A DNA stretch of 64,000 nucleotides from a virus (IMGVR_UViG_3300032334_001259:62001-126000), one strand, 5' to 3'. Shown: positions 9,015-17,180, numbered from the stretch's first letter. Numbers and translations: made by a program. Notes: a model not told the origin generated them from the letters alone.

Positions 9015-9056
9015 GGTCTATCCTTATAGGTGTTGTTAATATTTAGCGGATAGACC
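9015..9056 (-). promoter_or_regulatory. Late promoter inside an RBS-sequestering hairpin (gp18)
   Basis: On the minus strand a perfect 9-bp inverted repeat, GGTCTATCC (9056-9048) and GGATAGACC (9023-9015), flanks a late box GCTAAATA (9047-9040). The 3' arm contains part of the AAGGA site and ends 2 nt before the gp18 ATG. A late start near 9034 would omit the 5' arm and free the ribosome site. Confidence 0.7.
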
Positions 9057-9092
9057 TAAAAGAACCTCCATTTCAGGAGTTATATACGGACA

Positions 9093-9698
9093 TTATAGCA
9101 AACTCTTGACTTTTTCTTCCAATTCAGCAATTGTGCCGTCATTATTAATAAGTTGGTCAAGATTTTCTTTGACCCATGACCATTCACTTGGATGAATATC
9201 ATTTGGTTGTTCGCCATATTGTACAAGTTTAATCATCCAATCAGGGTCTTCACCACGACGAACACCCCATACTTCACCGCCAAGTTTGCGGATCATATTT
9301 ATTTCATTTGGGAAACGAGTATCTGGAATAACAACATTATTATATTGTGCATTACTATTTTTAGCACCTGAAAGTTTTTTTTCAAGACTTGCAATCCAAA
9401 TGTCTGTATGAAAACCTTGGCGGCAAACTTCTGTTCCCCAATATTGTAATGCCCAACGTGGTGTAATATTTTCTATACCAAGTCGTGCTGACCACCATTC
9501 ATCTACGGTTTCACGCCAATCACGGCTTTCTTTTGTGTCACCTTCAAGTAAATGCCGAGGCCATCCAAATACAGTTGCTACAACGTCTTTAAGACTGTCA
9601 GCAAAACTTACTTTTTCAAAATTGTGATTGCCTACAAGAATATCCGCAACGGTTCCTTTGCCACCACCGATAAGACCGCATACCCCAATTATCTTCAT
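9093..9698 (-). CDS. 1: Deoxynucleoside monophosphate kinase (gp1-like)
   Basis: This 201-residue protein has a P-loop at residues 8-16 (GLIGGGKGT), followed by the dNMP kinase pattern VSFADSLKDVV, WRE, ALQYWGTEVCRQGFHTDIW and VIPDTRFPNEIN. T4 gp1 phosphorylates dNMPs, including the modified nucleotide, to supply phage replication. Here the gene sits among late tail genes, between the gp13-like neck gene and gp18, an order I recall from other marine T4-like phages. The length is close to T4 gp1 (241) but somewhat shorter. Confidence 0.85.
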   Translation of the reverse strand: MKIIGVCGLIGGGKGTVADILVGNHNFEKVSFADSLKDVVATVFGWPRHLLEGDTKESRDWRETVDEWWSARLGIENITPRWALQYWGTEVCRQGFHTDIWIASLEKKLSGAKNSNAQYNNVVIPDTRFPNEINMIRKLGGEVWGVRRGEDPDWMIKLVQYGEQPNDIHPSEWSWVKENLDQLINNDGTIAELEEKVKSLL

Positions 9699-9736
9699 GT
9701 TAATAATTTAACAAAAAATAATATTATTGTCAAATA

Positions 9737-10489
9737 TTATCCGATAACAAACCACATTGGTGTTTCACCAGTCATACTATTGGTGATTTCAAGTTCAAGT
9801 GCATCTAATTTGGTTTGACCACGTGTGAGAAGGTCGGTTCCATTTAAACTACTGCCACCCTGTGGACCAGGCAGTGTGCTAAACTTACTACGTGCTTCAC
9901 CCAAAATCATCATACATTTTGCTAAAGTATATTCACGAAGCCATGGTTTGCTATAGATATCAGTTAATAATGTAATATCTGGTTTATAATTTTCTGTCCA
10001 AAGCAAAATGGTTTCTTTGTCACTACGTGGACGGCGCATGATTGTAAGTTCTTTTGTAACCGTATTAAACTTATAATTTAAAAAACCACCAAACATCTTT
10101 GCTGCTTCTTTTAAGAAAGCACTATAAAGATAGTATGTTGCCAAACCACCAACACGACCACTTTGTATCATATAAAAGTTTACGAAACCTGCTTCAAATG
10201 GTTCATATTGGCTACTTGTGCCACTGTTTGCACCAATATTACGCTTAAAACAATTACGAACACTTATAACTTCATTTGGTAATGTATAAGTGTTTGTATC
10301 TTGTATGAGTTCTAAAAATGAATAACTTTCTTCAACACTGTTAGCACTGCGTTGGCGATAGCGAATAATAGCCTGAGTTAACGCAGTTTCATAATGAATT
10401 GGATCAAGTTCAATGTCAATGATACCATCACCAAGGGTATAACGGACATAATCAAATACTTCTGTTTTTAATTCTTGCAGTGTTGCCAT
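9737..10489 (-). CDS. 13: Neck protein (gp13-like)
   Basis: The 250-residue protein has an N-terminal YTLGDGIIDIELDPIHYETA segment, RYRQRSANSVEESYSFLEL, TYTLPNEVISVRNCFKR and a C-terminal WLREYTLAKCMMILGEARSK region. A GPQGGSSLNG loop follows. This pattern matches neck proteins (gp13 type) of T4-like marine phages as I remember them; neck proteins close the head portal after packaging and join the tail. It is preceded by a box GCTAAATA 5 nt from the ATG with no Shine-Dalgarno, so it is predicted leaderless. Confidence 0.65.
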   Translation of the reverse strand: MATLQELKTEVFDYVRYTLGDGIIDIELDPIHYETALTQAIIRYRQRSANSVEESYSFLELIQDTNTYTLPNEVISVRNCFKRNIGANSGTSSQYEPFEAGFVNFYMIQSGRVGGLATYYLYSAFLKEAAKMFGGFLNYKFNTVTKELTIMRRPRSDKETILLWTENYKPDITLLTDIYSKPWLREYTLAKCMMILGEARSKFSTLPGPQGGSSLNGTDLLTRGQTKLDALELEITNSMTGETPMWFVIG

Positions 10490-10494
10490 GCAAA

Positions 10495-10502
10495 TATTTA
10501 GC
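10495..10502 (-). promoter_or_regulatory. Late promoter box, leaderless class (gp13-like)
   Basis: GCTAAATA, the same variant as at gp18, ends 5 nt before the ATG at 10489. No ribosome binding site lies between. Confidence 0.55.
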
Positions 10503-10749
10503 GTGTTTCTATTTCATCACCCCAACGCAACAAAAAATAAACCTGATCTTCTGGTTCTAAATCAGCATGAACTTCTACTGCTGTTCCCCACTGATATAAA
10601 GTGTCATAGGTAGTTCGCCATTCTGGTATTCTTATAGCATGTTCCATTACCCAACGACCACTTTCACTGCGTTGCCAATCCATAAGTGGACCAGCGGCAT
10701 ATATTTGGGCATCTTCTACATCACCCATACTAAAACGATGAACAAGCAT
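10498..10749 (-). CDS. Small RFG/RWG-tail family protein
   Basis: This 83-residue protein belongs to a family repeated in this window. Its C-terminus contains EPEDQVYFLLRWGDE, matching the [FY]xxx[LM]R[FW]G ending of at least five other small proteins here. The rest is a short alpha/beta domain with two Trp-rich strands. Its start overlaps the stop of the upstream gene (ATGA), and a weak box CTTAAATA lies 4 nt before the ATG. Function unknown. Confidence 0.6.
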   Translation of the reverse strand: MLVHRFSMGDVEDAQIYAAGPLMDWQRSESGRWVMEHAIRIPEWRTTYDTLYQWGTAVEVHADLEPEDQVYFLLRWGDEIETR

Positions 10750-11144
10750 CAGGTATTTAAGATTTGTTCATCCTGAAATACACGTAAACATTTTTCTAAA
10801 GTAAAACGTTTTACAAAATGATTATTTGCATCATATTCTACAAGTTGTGTAGCAATTTTATTGGCTAACCAATTAAAATGATGAACTGGACCATTATCTA
10901 AACGATAACGCCAATCTACCTCACCAAATGCTCCAAGAATATAAGCATGCCTAAATTCATTAAAAGCGGCTGTCATAGTGCTATTGTTTATGAAAGCCAG
11001 TTCTTTGTAATTGGCAATAAACATCATGGCTTGTGCTTGTGTCATACCTAAACCCATCCAAAAACAAATATGTGTCTTGCTTGGGACATGATAAAAAGGT
11101 TGTGGAACATCACTTAAAACAGAAAATGCAGCTTCATTACGCAT
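10749..11144 (-). CDS. Hypothetical protein
   Basis: I choose the ATG at 11144 (131 residues, MRNEAAF) because AGGA precedes it at 7-nt spacing, while the upstream in-frame start would overlap the previous gene more. The protein is aromatic-rich (THICFWMGLGMTQAQAMMFI) with no signal peptide and no family I recognise. It sits between the nucleotidyltransferase and an RFG-family gene in a tightly overlapped minus-strand run. Confidence 0.55.
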   Translation of the reverse strand: MRNEAAFSVLSDVPQPFYHVPSKTHICFWMGLGMTQAQAMMFIANYKELAFINNSTMTAAFNEFRHAYILGAFGEVDWRYRLDNGPVHHFNWLANKIATQLVEYDANNHFVKRFTLEKCLRVFQDEQILNT

Positions 11145-11766
11145 AATCGTCCTGTCCCACTGCACGAACCCAACTTACATTATCTGCCGCAAACAATTGA
11201 TCATATGCCTCATCAACAGCACGGAAACCATAAGCATGATATTTTATGAACCGTCTTGCACTACTAACACCAATATTCTTGGTAAATCTAAACTGACGCC
11301 GTTCAATATCTTCTAAAGTGTGTTCACCTACCCAAATCTTGTCACCATCAGTTGCAATTTGGCAAATGCTGATATCAAAGTCCTCAATACATTCCTGTGG
11401 ATTATCATAAAAATTACGACGAATAAGTTGAAGTTTACCAAGATGATTCATGGTAATACCATCATTTATATCATAAGATATGGCATTATTTGTTTCATGT
11501 ATTGTATGTGGATAATCGTGTGGTGGTATAAGATAATCATTAATTTCACTTATTGTTTTATCTGCACCACGCAATTTTGCTTCTAATGTTTTTTTAAAAA
11601 TATTAAATCTGATTTCACTTTTGAAATAAAGGTCAATGTCACTGTTTGTTGGACGACCAAGAAACCATGACAATGCGGCACCACCAGCTACCCAATAATT
11701 AGTTTTGGATAACGTGATACCAAGTTTGTTTTGTATCCATAGGTCATCACGATGAATAATATGCAT
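11137..11766 (-). CDS. Pol-beta-superfamily nucleotidyltransferase-like protein
   Basis: The protein (209 residues from the ATG at 11766, which has GGAG at 6-nt spacing) shows the nucleotidyltransferase signature GGAALSWFLGRPTNSDIDLYF. That is the GG loop plus the DxD metal pair; a possible third Asp lies near DFDISICQIATDG. This fold covers AbiEii-type toxins, tRNA CCA-adding enzymes and aminoglycoside transferases. The sequence does not tell which substrate is used. Its ATG begins two bases after the previous stop, and it overlaps the next gene by 8 bp. Confidence 0.6.
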   Translation of the reverse strand: MHIIHRDDLWIQNKLGITLSKTNYWVAGGAALSWFLGRPTNSDIDLYFKSEIRFNIFKKTLEAKLRGADKTISEINDYLIPPHDYPHTIHETNNAISYDINDGITMNHLGKLQLIRRNFYDNPQECIEDFDISICQIATDGDKIWVGEHTLEDIERRQFRFTKNIGVSSARRFIKYHAYGFRAVDEAYDQLFAADNVSWVRAVGQDDYA

Positions 11767-11767
11767 T

Positions 11768-12049
11768 CTAAACTCCAAATCTCATAAGATAGTAAGTTAA
11801 ATCTTCTGGTTCAAATTGGGCGGTTACAAGTACACGATAATCATCTGTCACAATATCGTATTGGGTATAGAAAGTTACGCTATCTTTAATAGCATTTTCC
11901 CACACCCATTGATAATTTTCACACTTACTCCAGTGCACATTTGCTTCACCTTTGGCATCATGCTCAACTACTTTTGGTGATTTACCAACGTGACCAGAAT
12001 AAACATTAGTGCGAAACACTGTAACAGGTTTAGAAGGGGATATCTTCAT
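11768..12049 (-). CDS. Small RFG-tail family protein
   Basis: The ATG at 12049 (93 residues, MKISPSKPVTVF) follows AAGGAAG directly and overlaps the upstream gene by 20 bp; a longer in-frame start at 12097 has no such site. It ends in FEPEDLTYYLMRFGV, the same C-terminal signature as the proteins at 10498 and 21092. The middle part contains WSKCENYQWVWENAI. Function unknown; it is one of the repeated small accessory genes of this phage. Confidence 0.6.
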   Translation of the reverse strand: MKISPSKPVTVFRTNVYSGHVGKSPKVVEHDAKGEANVHWSKCENYQWVWENAIKDSVTFYTQYDIVTDDYRVLVTAQFEPEDLTYYLMRFGV

Positions 12050-12446
12050 CTTCCTTACCTTCATGCCAATCTGGACCTGGATCTTTGCCATCAACAATTG
12101 CTTTTGTCATACGATCCATTTTACGCTTGGTTGTGAACTTTTCTTCACGGTCAGCAATAGTTTTGTCCTTAAAGCCAAGCATATTCAAATACTTACGACA
12201 TTCGTTCCAACCGTGCATAAAGTGAATGCAATCTTCTGCACTGCCACTAAAGATAGTAACACCACGTGTGTAAATTGGTAGAGTATCACCATCATCTTTA
12301 GGAATTATAAGTGCAAACTCTGTGCCATTATTAGTTTCATAAGCATATGAATTAAATGCACCACGACTTGGACCGATTTCAAATCCAATCTTGTTGGCAA
12401 GACCTGTCATATCGTTGATAGTGCGGTAATGATTATAATTTGTCAT
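12030..12446 (-). CDS. Hypothetical protein
   Basis: This 138-residue protein has an N-terminal alpha/beta part containing EFALIIPKDDGDTLPIYTRG. A helical part with basic residues (TTKRKMDRMTKAI) follows, then an acidic tail ending EDEDIPF, a terminal pattern like the partner-binding tails of single-stranded DNA-binding proteins. That resemblance is weak because the rest does not look like an OB fold. It overlaps both neighbours by a few bases, so it is translationally coupled. Confidence 0.5.
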   Translation of the reverse strand: MTNYNHYRTINDMTGLANKIGFEIGPSRGAFNSYAYETNNGTEFALIIPKDDGDTLPIYTRGVTIFSGSAEDCIHFMHGWNECRKYLNMLGFKDKTIADREEKFTTKRKMDRMTKAIVDGKDPGPDWHEGKEDEDIPF

Positions 12447-12766
12447 GTTTCAAATCCTATTACAAATTGAACTAAATCTTCTTCTTGCAAATAAACATGG
12501 TAGCGTGTGTAAGTTTCACGCATTTTATATACTTGCGGTTTAGGTCTTTCATAGTTTTCACGATAAACACTTGCATAATGTGGTGACCATAGATAAATGT
12601 CACGCAACTCGCAAATGTTTTGTTTAAACCAATTTTCAACATTAATGCAATTTTGTCTGTCACGCACAATAATACGATGGCTGTAATGTTCAACCATTTT
12701 ATTACGACCATCTAATTTTGCCCAACTGATACGTGGGTTAATATATCCGCCATCATATCTCATCAC
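12443..12766 (-). CDS. Small RFG-like family protein, diverged tail
   Basis: This 107-residue protein ends QEEDLVQFVIGFET, a diverged form of the EPEDxxxFLLRFG ending found in sister genes. It retains the acidic EED followed by an aromatic strand but lacks the Arg. The body is Tyr/Trp/His-rich. It overlaps the next gene by 4 bp (ATGA). Function unknown. Confidence 0.5.
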   Translation of the reverse strand: MMRYDGGYINPRISWAKLDGRNKMVEHYSHRIIVRDRQNCINVENWFKQNICELRDIYLWSPHYASVYRENYERPKPQVYKMRETYTRYHVYLQEEDLVQFVIGFET

Positions 12767-12773
12767 GATTTAC

Positions 12774-12995
12774 CTATGTTTCAACCGTTTTCCAACCTTT
12801 TAATTCAGGATACAGATAATTTTCCAATACTACGACAGCATCACTCATTGCAATAAGTGCTGCATTTTTATCCGCATCTGCTTCATCATCCATAAGCACA
12901 TCAATTTCTATTGCTAATAATTGGACAATGCCTTCAAGTCGCTCACGCAACTGCGGATCAAGATTTGTGATGTTGCCAGTGCTTGTCTGTTCCAC
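12774..12995 (-). CDS. Small acidic hypothetical protein
   Basis: The 73-residue product, starting at GTG, is helical and acidic (IEIDVLMDDEADADKNAALI) and ends in a short Trp-containing segment. It overlaps the upstream gene by 38 bp. No family is recognised. It could be a small regulator or inhibitor, but nothing in the sequence shows this. Confidence 0.45.
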   Translation of the reverse strand: MEQTSTGNITNLDPQLRERLEGIVQLLAIEIDVLMDDEADADKNAALIAMSDAVVVLENYLYPELKGWKTVET

Positions 12996-13359
12996 CTAAA
13001 TGTCCCCAATCACTGTCAACTGTCATTTTACTTGTAATACCACCACGTGGACGGAACTCAATCTCAAGGCGAATACGTTCAGGATCATATACTACCATAA
13101 GATGCTTGAACATAACATCAATGCAACGCTCATAACTGATAATTGTATCACGATACTGATAAAAGTATTCTTTTAGGCTTTTAAGTTCAATGGTTTTATC
13201 TTTGCCATAAAACCAAATTACAATATGTCCAAAATCAGGTTGATCGTGAACACCAAGAAATGTAAACTCTGGCACAGTGATACGTTGTTCATATCCACGT
13301 GCCGCATTAGGCAGTGCTTTCAGCACTGTAAAATCAATAGTATCCCAAAGTTTTTTCAT
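12958..13359 (-). CDS. Hypothetical protein
   Basis: This 133-residue alpha/beta protein contains a strand-rich centre (HIVIWFYGKDKTIELKSLKE) and ends RGGITSKMTVDSDWGHLGG plus a short polar tail. It starts one base after the stop of the 386-residue gene and is probably co-translated with it. I see no catalytic motif. Its overall layout (Tyr/Trp strands, about 100-130 residues) recalls the RFG small-protein group, but the terminal signature is absent. Confidence 0.5.
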   Translation of the reverse strand: MKKLWDTIDFTVLKALPNAARGYEQRITVPEFTFLGVHDQPDFGHIVIWFYGKDKTIELKSLKEYFYQYRDTIISYERCIDVMFKHLMVVYDPERIRLEIEFRPRGGITSKMTVDSDWGHLGGTDKHWQHHKS

Positions 13360-13360
13360 A

Positions 13361-14521
13361 TCACTTTACCGCTTTTAAGAGGATAGTATCACCGTTCAAG
13401 CGTCCTGTCAAGCCAATTTCGACAGCACGTATATTATCAAGGAACTTACGAAGTGCAACCTTGCCACTGTTCTGGAACTCCTTGATTTGTTCCTTTGGCT
13501 TGCGAAGTGTCTTTGCTACACTTTGCTTGGCATCATATCCAAGAATAGTGCTACCCTTGATACCCAATACACCACTACTTGCATCAGCAACATATTTGCC
13601 AATCTTACGTGTCTTGATATTGTAAACCCATAATTCAGTTGCATTCAACACATCAACAGGGCTGATGCTAACAAGGTTCAATTCATCAAACTTTTGCAAG
13701 AACTTAACGTTTTTTACAAGTTTTTCCTTGCTTACAGGACGTGGCTTACGAACCTTGCGAACAGCACTCTTAACATTGCCATAAGTTGTAAGTGCATCAA
13801 ATAGGGATTTATACCACGTATCATAACGCTTGAAATCTGTCTTTGTCATCCAAGCATAGGCTTCACGTAAATCTGCGTCACCTTTCTTGTTTTGGCTTTC
13901 AAGTAATTCACCATACTGTGCCGCATACTTTTCACGTATACGGCTACAGAAAGCCTGTGGCATATTCTTCTCACGGAAGTAAGCCATAAAATCAGGCAAT
14001 TCAATACTACCTTCAATCATTTCATCATACTTGGCTTCAAGTTCACCAATAGTATCATCTAACTTTTCTGCCATAATTTCGGCAACATTGCGTTTTGGTA
14101 CATCCTTAACTACCTTTTTAGTAGCCAGTTTTTCACGACCATATGCAAGCAATTCTTCTAATTTGTTTACAATATATTCAGCATCATGTGCCAATGGTGC
14201 GCCATTAAGAATCATCTTGCTGGCGCTACCAATTGTAATACCGACCCGATTATCATCGCATTCAGCAAAAGCACTAATTTCTGCCTTGCCCCACTTGTAA
14301 TATGTCTGCCCAAATTCTACAACATATTTCCGCATATCACCAGCGGTCATATAATAATTGTAAAAATAAAAGGCATGAGTAATTTCCTGACGCTTCTTCT
14401 CGTCAGTCCATTTACTGGCACCATCCCACTTTGGTTCTGGACCAGTAAACTTCTCGTCCATAAACTTGGGGGTTGAAACCTTACGTTGTGGTTTTTTAGC
14501 GATCATCAATCGGTTTACCAT
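13361..14521 (-). CDS. Large conserved phage protein, unknown function
   Basis: The 386-residue protein is strongly basic, begins with a Lys/Pro-rich segment (KKPQRKVSTPKF) and contains WTDEKKRQEITHAFYFYNYY. Its C-terminal domain has ATELWVYNIKTRKIGKYVAD and ILGYDAKQSVAKTLRKPKEQ. From memory, proteins with this C-terminal pattern recur in T4-like marine phages without known function. An AAGGAAG site precedes the start. Basic charge and an apparently beta-rich C-terminus would suit nucleic-acid binding, which is only inference. Confidence 0.6.
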   Translation of the reverse strand: MVNRLMIAKKPQRKVSTPKFMDEKFTGPEPKWDGASKWTDEKKRQEITHAFYFYNYYMTAGDMRKYVVEFGQTYYKWGKAEISAFAECDDNRVGITIGSASKMILNGAPLAHDAEYIVNKLEELLAYGREKLATKKVVKDVPKRNVAEIMAEKLDDTIGELEAKYDEMIEGSIELPDFMAYFREKNMPQAFCSRIREKYAAQYGELLESQNKKGDADLREAYAWMTKTDFKRYDTWYKSLFDALTTYGNVKSAVRKVRKPRPVSKEKLVKNVKFLQKFDELNLVSISPVDVLNATELWVYNIKTRKIGKYVADASSGVLGIKGSTILGYDAKQSVAKTLRKPKEQIKEFQNSGKVALRKFLDNIRAVEIGLTGRLNGDTILLKAVK

Positions 14522-15048
14522 ATATACTTCCTTTCGCTTGACCAGAAACTATTACCGTTCCAGTCTTGTTGATCCTGATAATCCCAAAATTCATTAGAGT
14601 AACCAGTCTTATCACCGATCAGTGCATTTGTCAACTGTTCTTTTGAGATACCATGTTGGGTATAACCTTCCATGCACATATTATAATAATGTGTGGATGG
14701 ATTGCTTACATAATCTTGGTCATTCATCATATAAACCCAAGCAACACCATATCCATTACCAGTTTCTACCCATGCACGTTGACGTAGGTAATAACTTGGA
14801 AAACTTTCAAGACGATCAAGTGCTTGTAGGCATTTATCGGTTATATCCCACAAAACACCTTCTACTTGACTTTCCCAATCTAATTCAACATCCGCATGAC
14901 CACGAAATACAAACTTGTAACCTGGCAAAATAGCCGCACCAATAACTTTGCTATCAGGGCAACGACTTGCCATTTGTTGTTTGTTTGTATTCATTCCGTA
15001 ACCGAAATAAAGATGTCTATTCTGCAATTCGTAATCTACCGTATTCAC
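14515..15048 (-). CDS. Gamma-glutamylcyclotransferase-like protein
   Basis: This 177-residue protein starts at GTG and has the GGCT/AIG2-fold signature: LYFGYGMNTNKQQM near residues 13-26, a VEGVLWDIT strand, and ALDRLESFPSYYLR. In the last of these the Glu is the expected catalytic acid. Family members release 5-oxoproline from gamma-glutamyl peptides such as glutathione, or act on gamma-glutamylamines. It is the first gene of the minus-strand run and overlaps the next by 7 bp. A possible promoter (15097-15124) and a small GGGCA/TGCCC hairpin lie upstream. Confidence 0.75.
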   Translation of the reverse strand: MNTVDYELQNRHLYFGYGMNTNKQQMASRCPDSKVIGAAILPGYKFVFRGHADVELDWESQVEGVLWDITDKCLQALDRLESFPSYYLRQRAWVETGNGYGVAWVYMMNDQDYVSNPSTHYYNMCMEGYTQHGISKEQLTNALIGDKTGYSNEFWDYQDQQDWNGNSFWSSERKYIW

Positions 15049-15096
15049 TATACTAATTTACACCTCACTATGTTGGGCATAATTGCCCGTAGGTTT

Positions 15097-15124
15097 AAAT
15101 TACCATATTTTAGACCGTTGTCAA
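15097..15124 (-). promoter_or_regulatory. Sigma70-like promoter, minus strand
   Basis: TTGACA (15124-15119) is followed after 16 nt by TAATTT. It would drive the cyclotransferase-like gene. A 5-bp hairpin GGGCA/TGCCC at 15075-15088 would lie in the leader. Confidence 0.45.
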
Positions 15125-15132
15125 GAGAAAAA

Positions 15133-15161
15133 TTGACTTGGCTAAAATATAGTTATATATT
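15133..15161 (+). promoter_or_regulatory. Sigma70-like promoter before the radical SAM island
   Basis: TTGACT and TATATT are spaced 17 nt apart, upstream of the gene at 15177. Confidence 0.5.
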
Positions 15162-15176
15162 AAAGAATGAAAAAGC

Positions 15177-15740
15177 ATGAAAATGGTTGAAAAATTCCAA
15201 TTATCTCTTATTTTACAAGGATTTGAGTGTAATGGTTATCCAAAATGTAGGATAACTTTCAATGATCAAATTTTGTATGATAGTCAAATTATTGACACAT
15301 GCAGTGTTAACTGCGACATTACATTAGAAAAAACAAATATAATAAAAATTGAACAATATGACAAAAAATTTGGTGAAAATGGTATTTGGGATACTAAATT
15401 AGAAAATGGAAAAATTGTTCAAGACAAGTATATTATTATAAGAAAAATTTGTATAGATAACATTAATTTACAACCATGGTGGCATTTTGGTTTGTTAGAT
15501 AATGAAATAATTTTTGAACATCAAAATGAAATTGGATTATACAAAAATTCTACTTTCAATTTAAAATTTGATAGTCCACTATATGATTGGTTAATTTGTA
15601 AAAAAAGTGAGGGATTTAAAGAAATTGGACCAGCTTGGAAAAAATCAAGTTTAAATAGTTTTGCTGATGGTTATAGTATAACCATAGAAAGATTTGAAGA
15701 ACTTATTGCAGAGGCTAAACAGTTATTAAAAAAATTATGA
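15177..15740 (+). CDS. Hypothetical beta-rich protein paired with radical SAM gene
   Basis: This 187-residue protein appears to be a beta-sandwich: LSLILQGFECNGYPKCRITF, LYDSQII, then NIIKIEQYDKKFGENGIW and VQDKYIIIRKICIDNI. It resembles carbohydrate-binding-like domains of phage accessory proteins, a weak impression. It overlaps the following radical SAM gene by 4 bp, so the two probably act together. Both genes are visibly richer in A/T, with long poly-A runs, than their neighbours, suggesting later acquisition. Confidence 0.55.
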   Translation: MKMVEKFQLSLILQGFECNGYPKCRITFNDQILYDSQIIDTCSVNCDITLEKTNIIKIEQYDKKFGENGIWDTKLENGKIVQDKYIIIRKICIDNINLQPWWHFGLLDNEIIFEHQNEIGLYKNSTFNLKFDSPLYDWLICKKSEGFKEIGPAWKKSSLNSFADGYSITIERFEELIAEAKQLLKKL

Positions 15741-17173
15741 TAAAAACACTTGTTATAACAGTTCCTTTTTTAGAATCATTCAGACCTCCAATAAGTGGTG
15801 CCACTATATGTTCAATTGCAGAAAGTTGTGGTCATAAAGTAAAAGCATGGGATGCAAATATTAAACTTTATAATTCTATTGGTAATACAAAATTTTATGA
15901 TTTACAAAACCAATTTACTAACTTGAAAGTATTAGAACAAAATAGTATTTCTTTAGTAGAAAATTTTGTAGCAAGTTATGATTTTTCAAATTTTGATTAT
16001 ATTTTAATAAGTTTATTTTCTTCTTGGTCACATAATTTTAATACTATTTTATTAAAACATTTAAAAAAGGTTAATAATAAAGCAATTATTGTTATTGGTG
16101 GACCTGGTGTCAGCAACACATTTGAAAATAATAGTTCATATGGCATGACAATGTTACAAAATAATTTATGTGATTATTATGTTGATGGTGAAGGTGAAAA
16201 GACTTTATTAGAAATATTTAAAAATAACAAAAATTATCCTGGTATAAACGGAATACCTCCACAACAAATTATGGATTTAGATTCTTTACCTATACCAAAC
16301 TACGATTATTATAATTTAGAAGATTATGATTATTTGTTAGAAAATGAAAAGGATTTATTTGTTTATGGTAGTAGAGGTTGTGTAAGAAATTGTAGTTTTT
16401 GTGATGTTCCCACTTATTGGCCAACATTTCGTTGGAGAAGTGGTGACAATATTGCAGAAGAATTAATTAAAAATTGGGAAAAATATGGTATCAGGCATTT
16501 CTTTTTTACAGATAGTTTATTAAATGGAAACTTGAAAGCATTTCGTTTACTTCATGAAACACTGGCTAAAAATAATTTGCCAAAATTTCATATTGCAGGT
16601 TATGCAATTATTCGTCCTAAAAACCAACATCCTAAAGAGTTGTTTGACATGCTACAAAATACAGGCACACATTTTTGGAGTGTAGGAGTTGAACATGGAA
16701 GTGATTCTGTGAGAAACAACATGAGAAAAAAATTTTCTAATGAAGATATTGATTGGCATTTAGAACAATCTTATAGAATTGGTTTACAAAATAATTTTTT
16801 AATGATGCCTACATGGGTAACAGAAACGTTGGATGATCACAAAGAATACCTACAAATATTTCCACGTTGGCAAAAATATGTTGCAACAGGGACTATTTCA
16901 TCTATGGTTCTTTCTCCACTTCTTTATGCTTATAGAAATACTCCATTAACAAGCCATGAATACAACATTGATTTTATTCCAAATGAACTTGAGGCATTAA
17001 GAGAAATTTTATGGATTAACCGTGATAATCCTGAATTAAATTTAGTAGAAAGATTTCGTAGAACATTAGCAATTTGGGAACAAGCTGTAGTTTACAAGTA
17101 TCCTTTGTTAATGGCTGAAAATAAAATTATGCGGTTAAATGCAACTATTAAAAAAGTCTTAGAAATATTATAA
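15737..17173 (+). CDS. B12-binding-type radical SAM protein
   Basis: The 478-residue protein has an N-terminal cobalamin-binding-like Rossmann domain (residues ~1-160, GGPGVSN near 121) and a radical SAM core. The core carries the CxxxCxxC iron-sulfur motif at C215, C219 and C222 (RGCVRNCSFCDVP). The layout is that of B12-dependent radical SAM enzymes: methyltransferases, cyclases and others. The Dx(H)xxG cobalamin motif is not evident, so cofactor use is uncertain. It is co-transcribed with the beta-rich protein before it. Substrate unknown; the local base composition is unusually AT-rich. Confidence 0.8.
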   Translation: MIKTLVITVPFLESFRPPISGATICSIAESCGHKVKAWDANIKLYNSIGNTKFYDLQNQFTNLKVLEQNSISLVENFVASYDFSNFDYILISLFSSWSHNFNTILLKHLKKVNNKAIIVIGGPGVSNTFENNSSYGMTMLQNNLCDYYVDGEGEKTLLEIFKNNKNYPGINGIPPQQIMDLDSLPIPNYDYYNLEDYDYLLENEKDLFVYGSRGCVRNCSFCDVPTYWPTFRWRSGDNIAEELIKNWEKYGIRHFFFTDSLLNGNLKAFRLLHETLAKNNLPKFHIAGYAIIRPKNQHPKELFDMLQNTGTHFWSVGVEHGSDSVRNNMRKKFSNEDIDWHLEQSYRIGLQNNFLMMPTWVTETLDDHKEYLQIFPRWQKYVATGTISSMVLSPLLYAYRNTPLTSHEYNIDFIPNELEALREILWINRDNPELNLVERFRRTLAIWEQAVVYKYPLLMAENKIMRLNATIKKVLEIL

Positions 17174-17180
17174 ATTTTTT

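Noticed and set aside
9063-9081. Terminator between dNMP kinase and gp18
   Set aside because: The CTCC/GGAG stem is short and lies next to the gp18 promoter hairpin; the T run is weak, so I do not call it.
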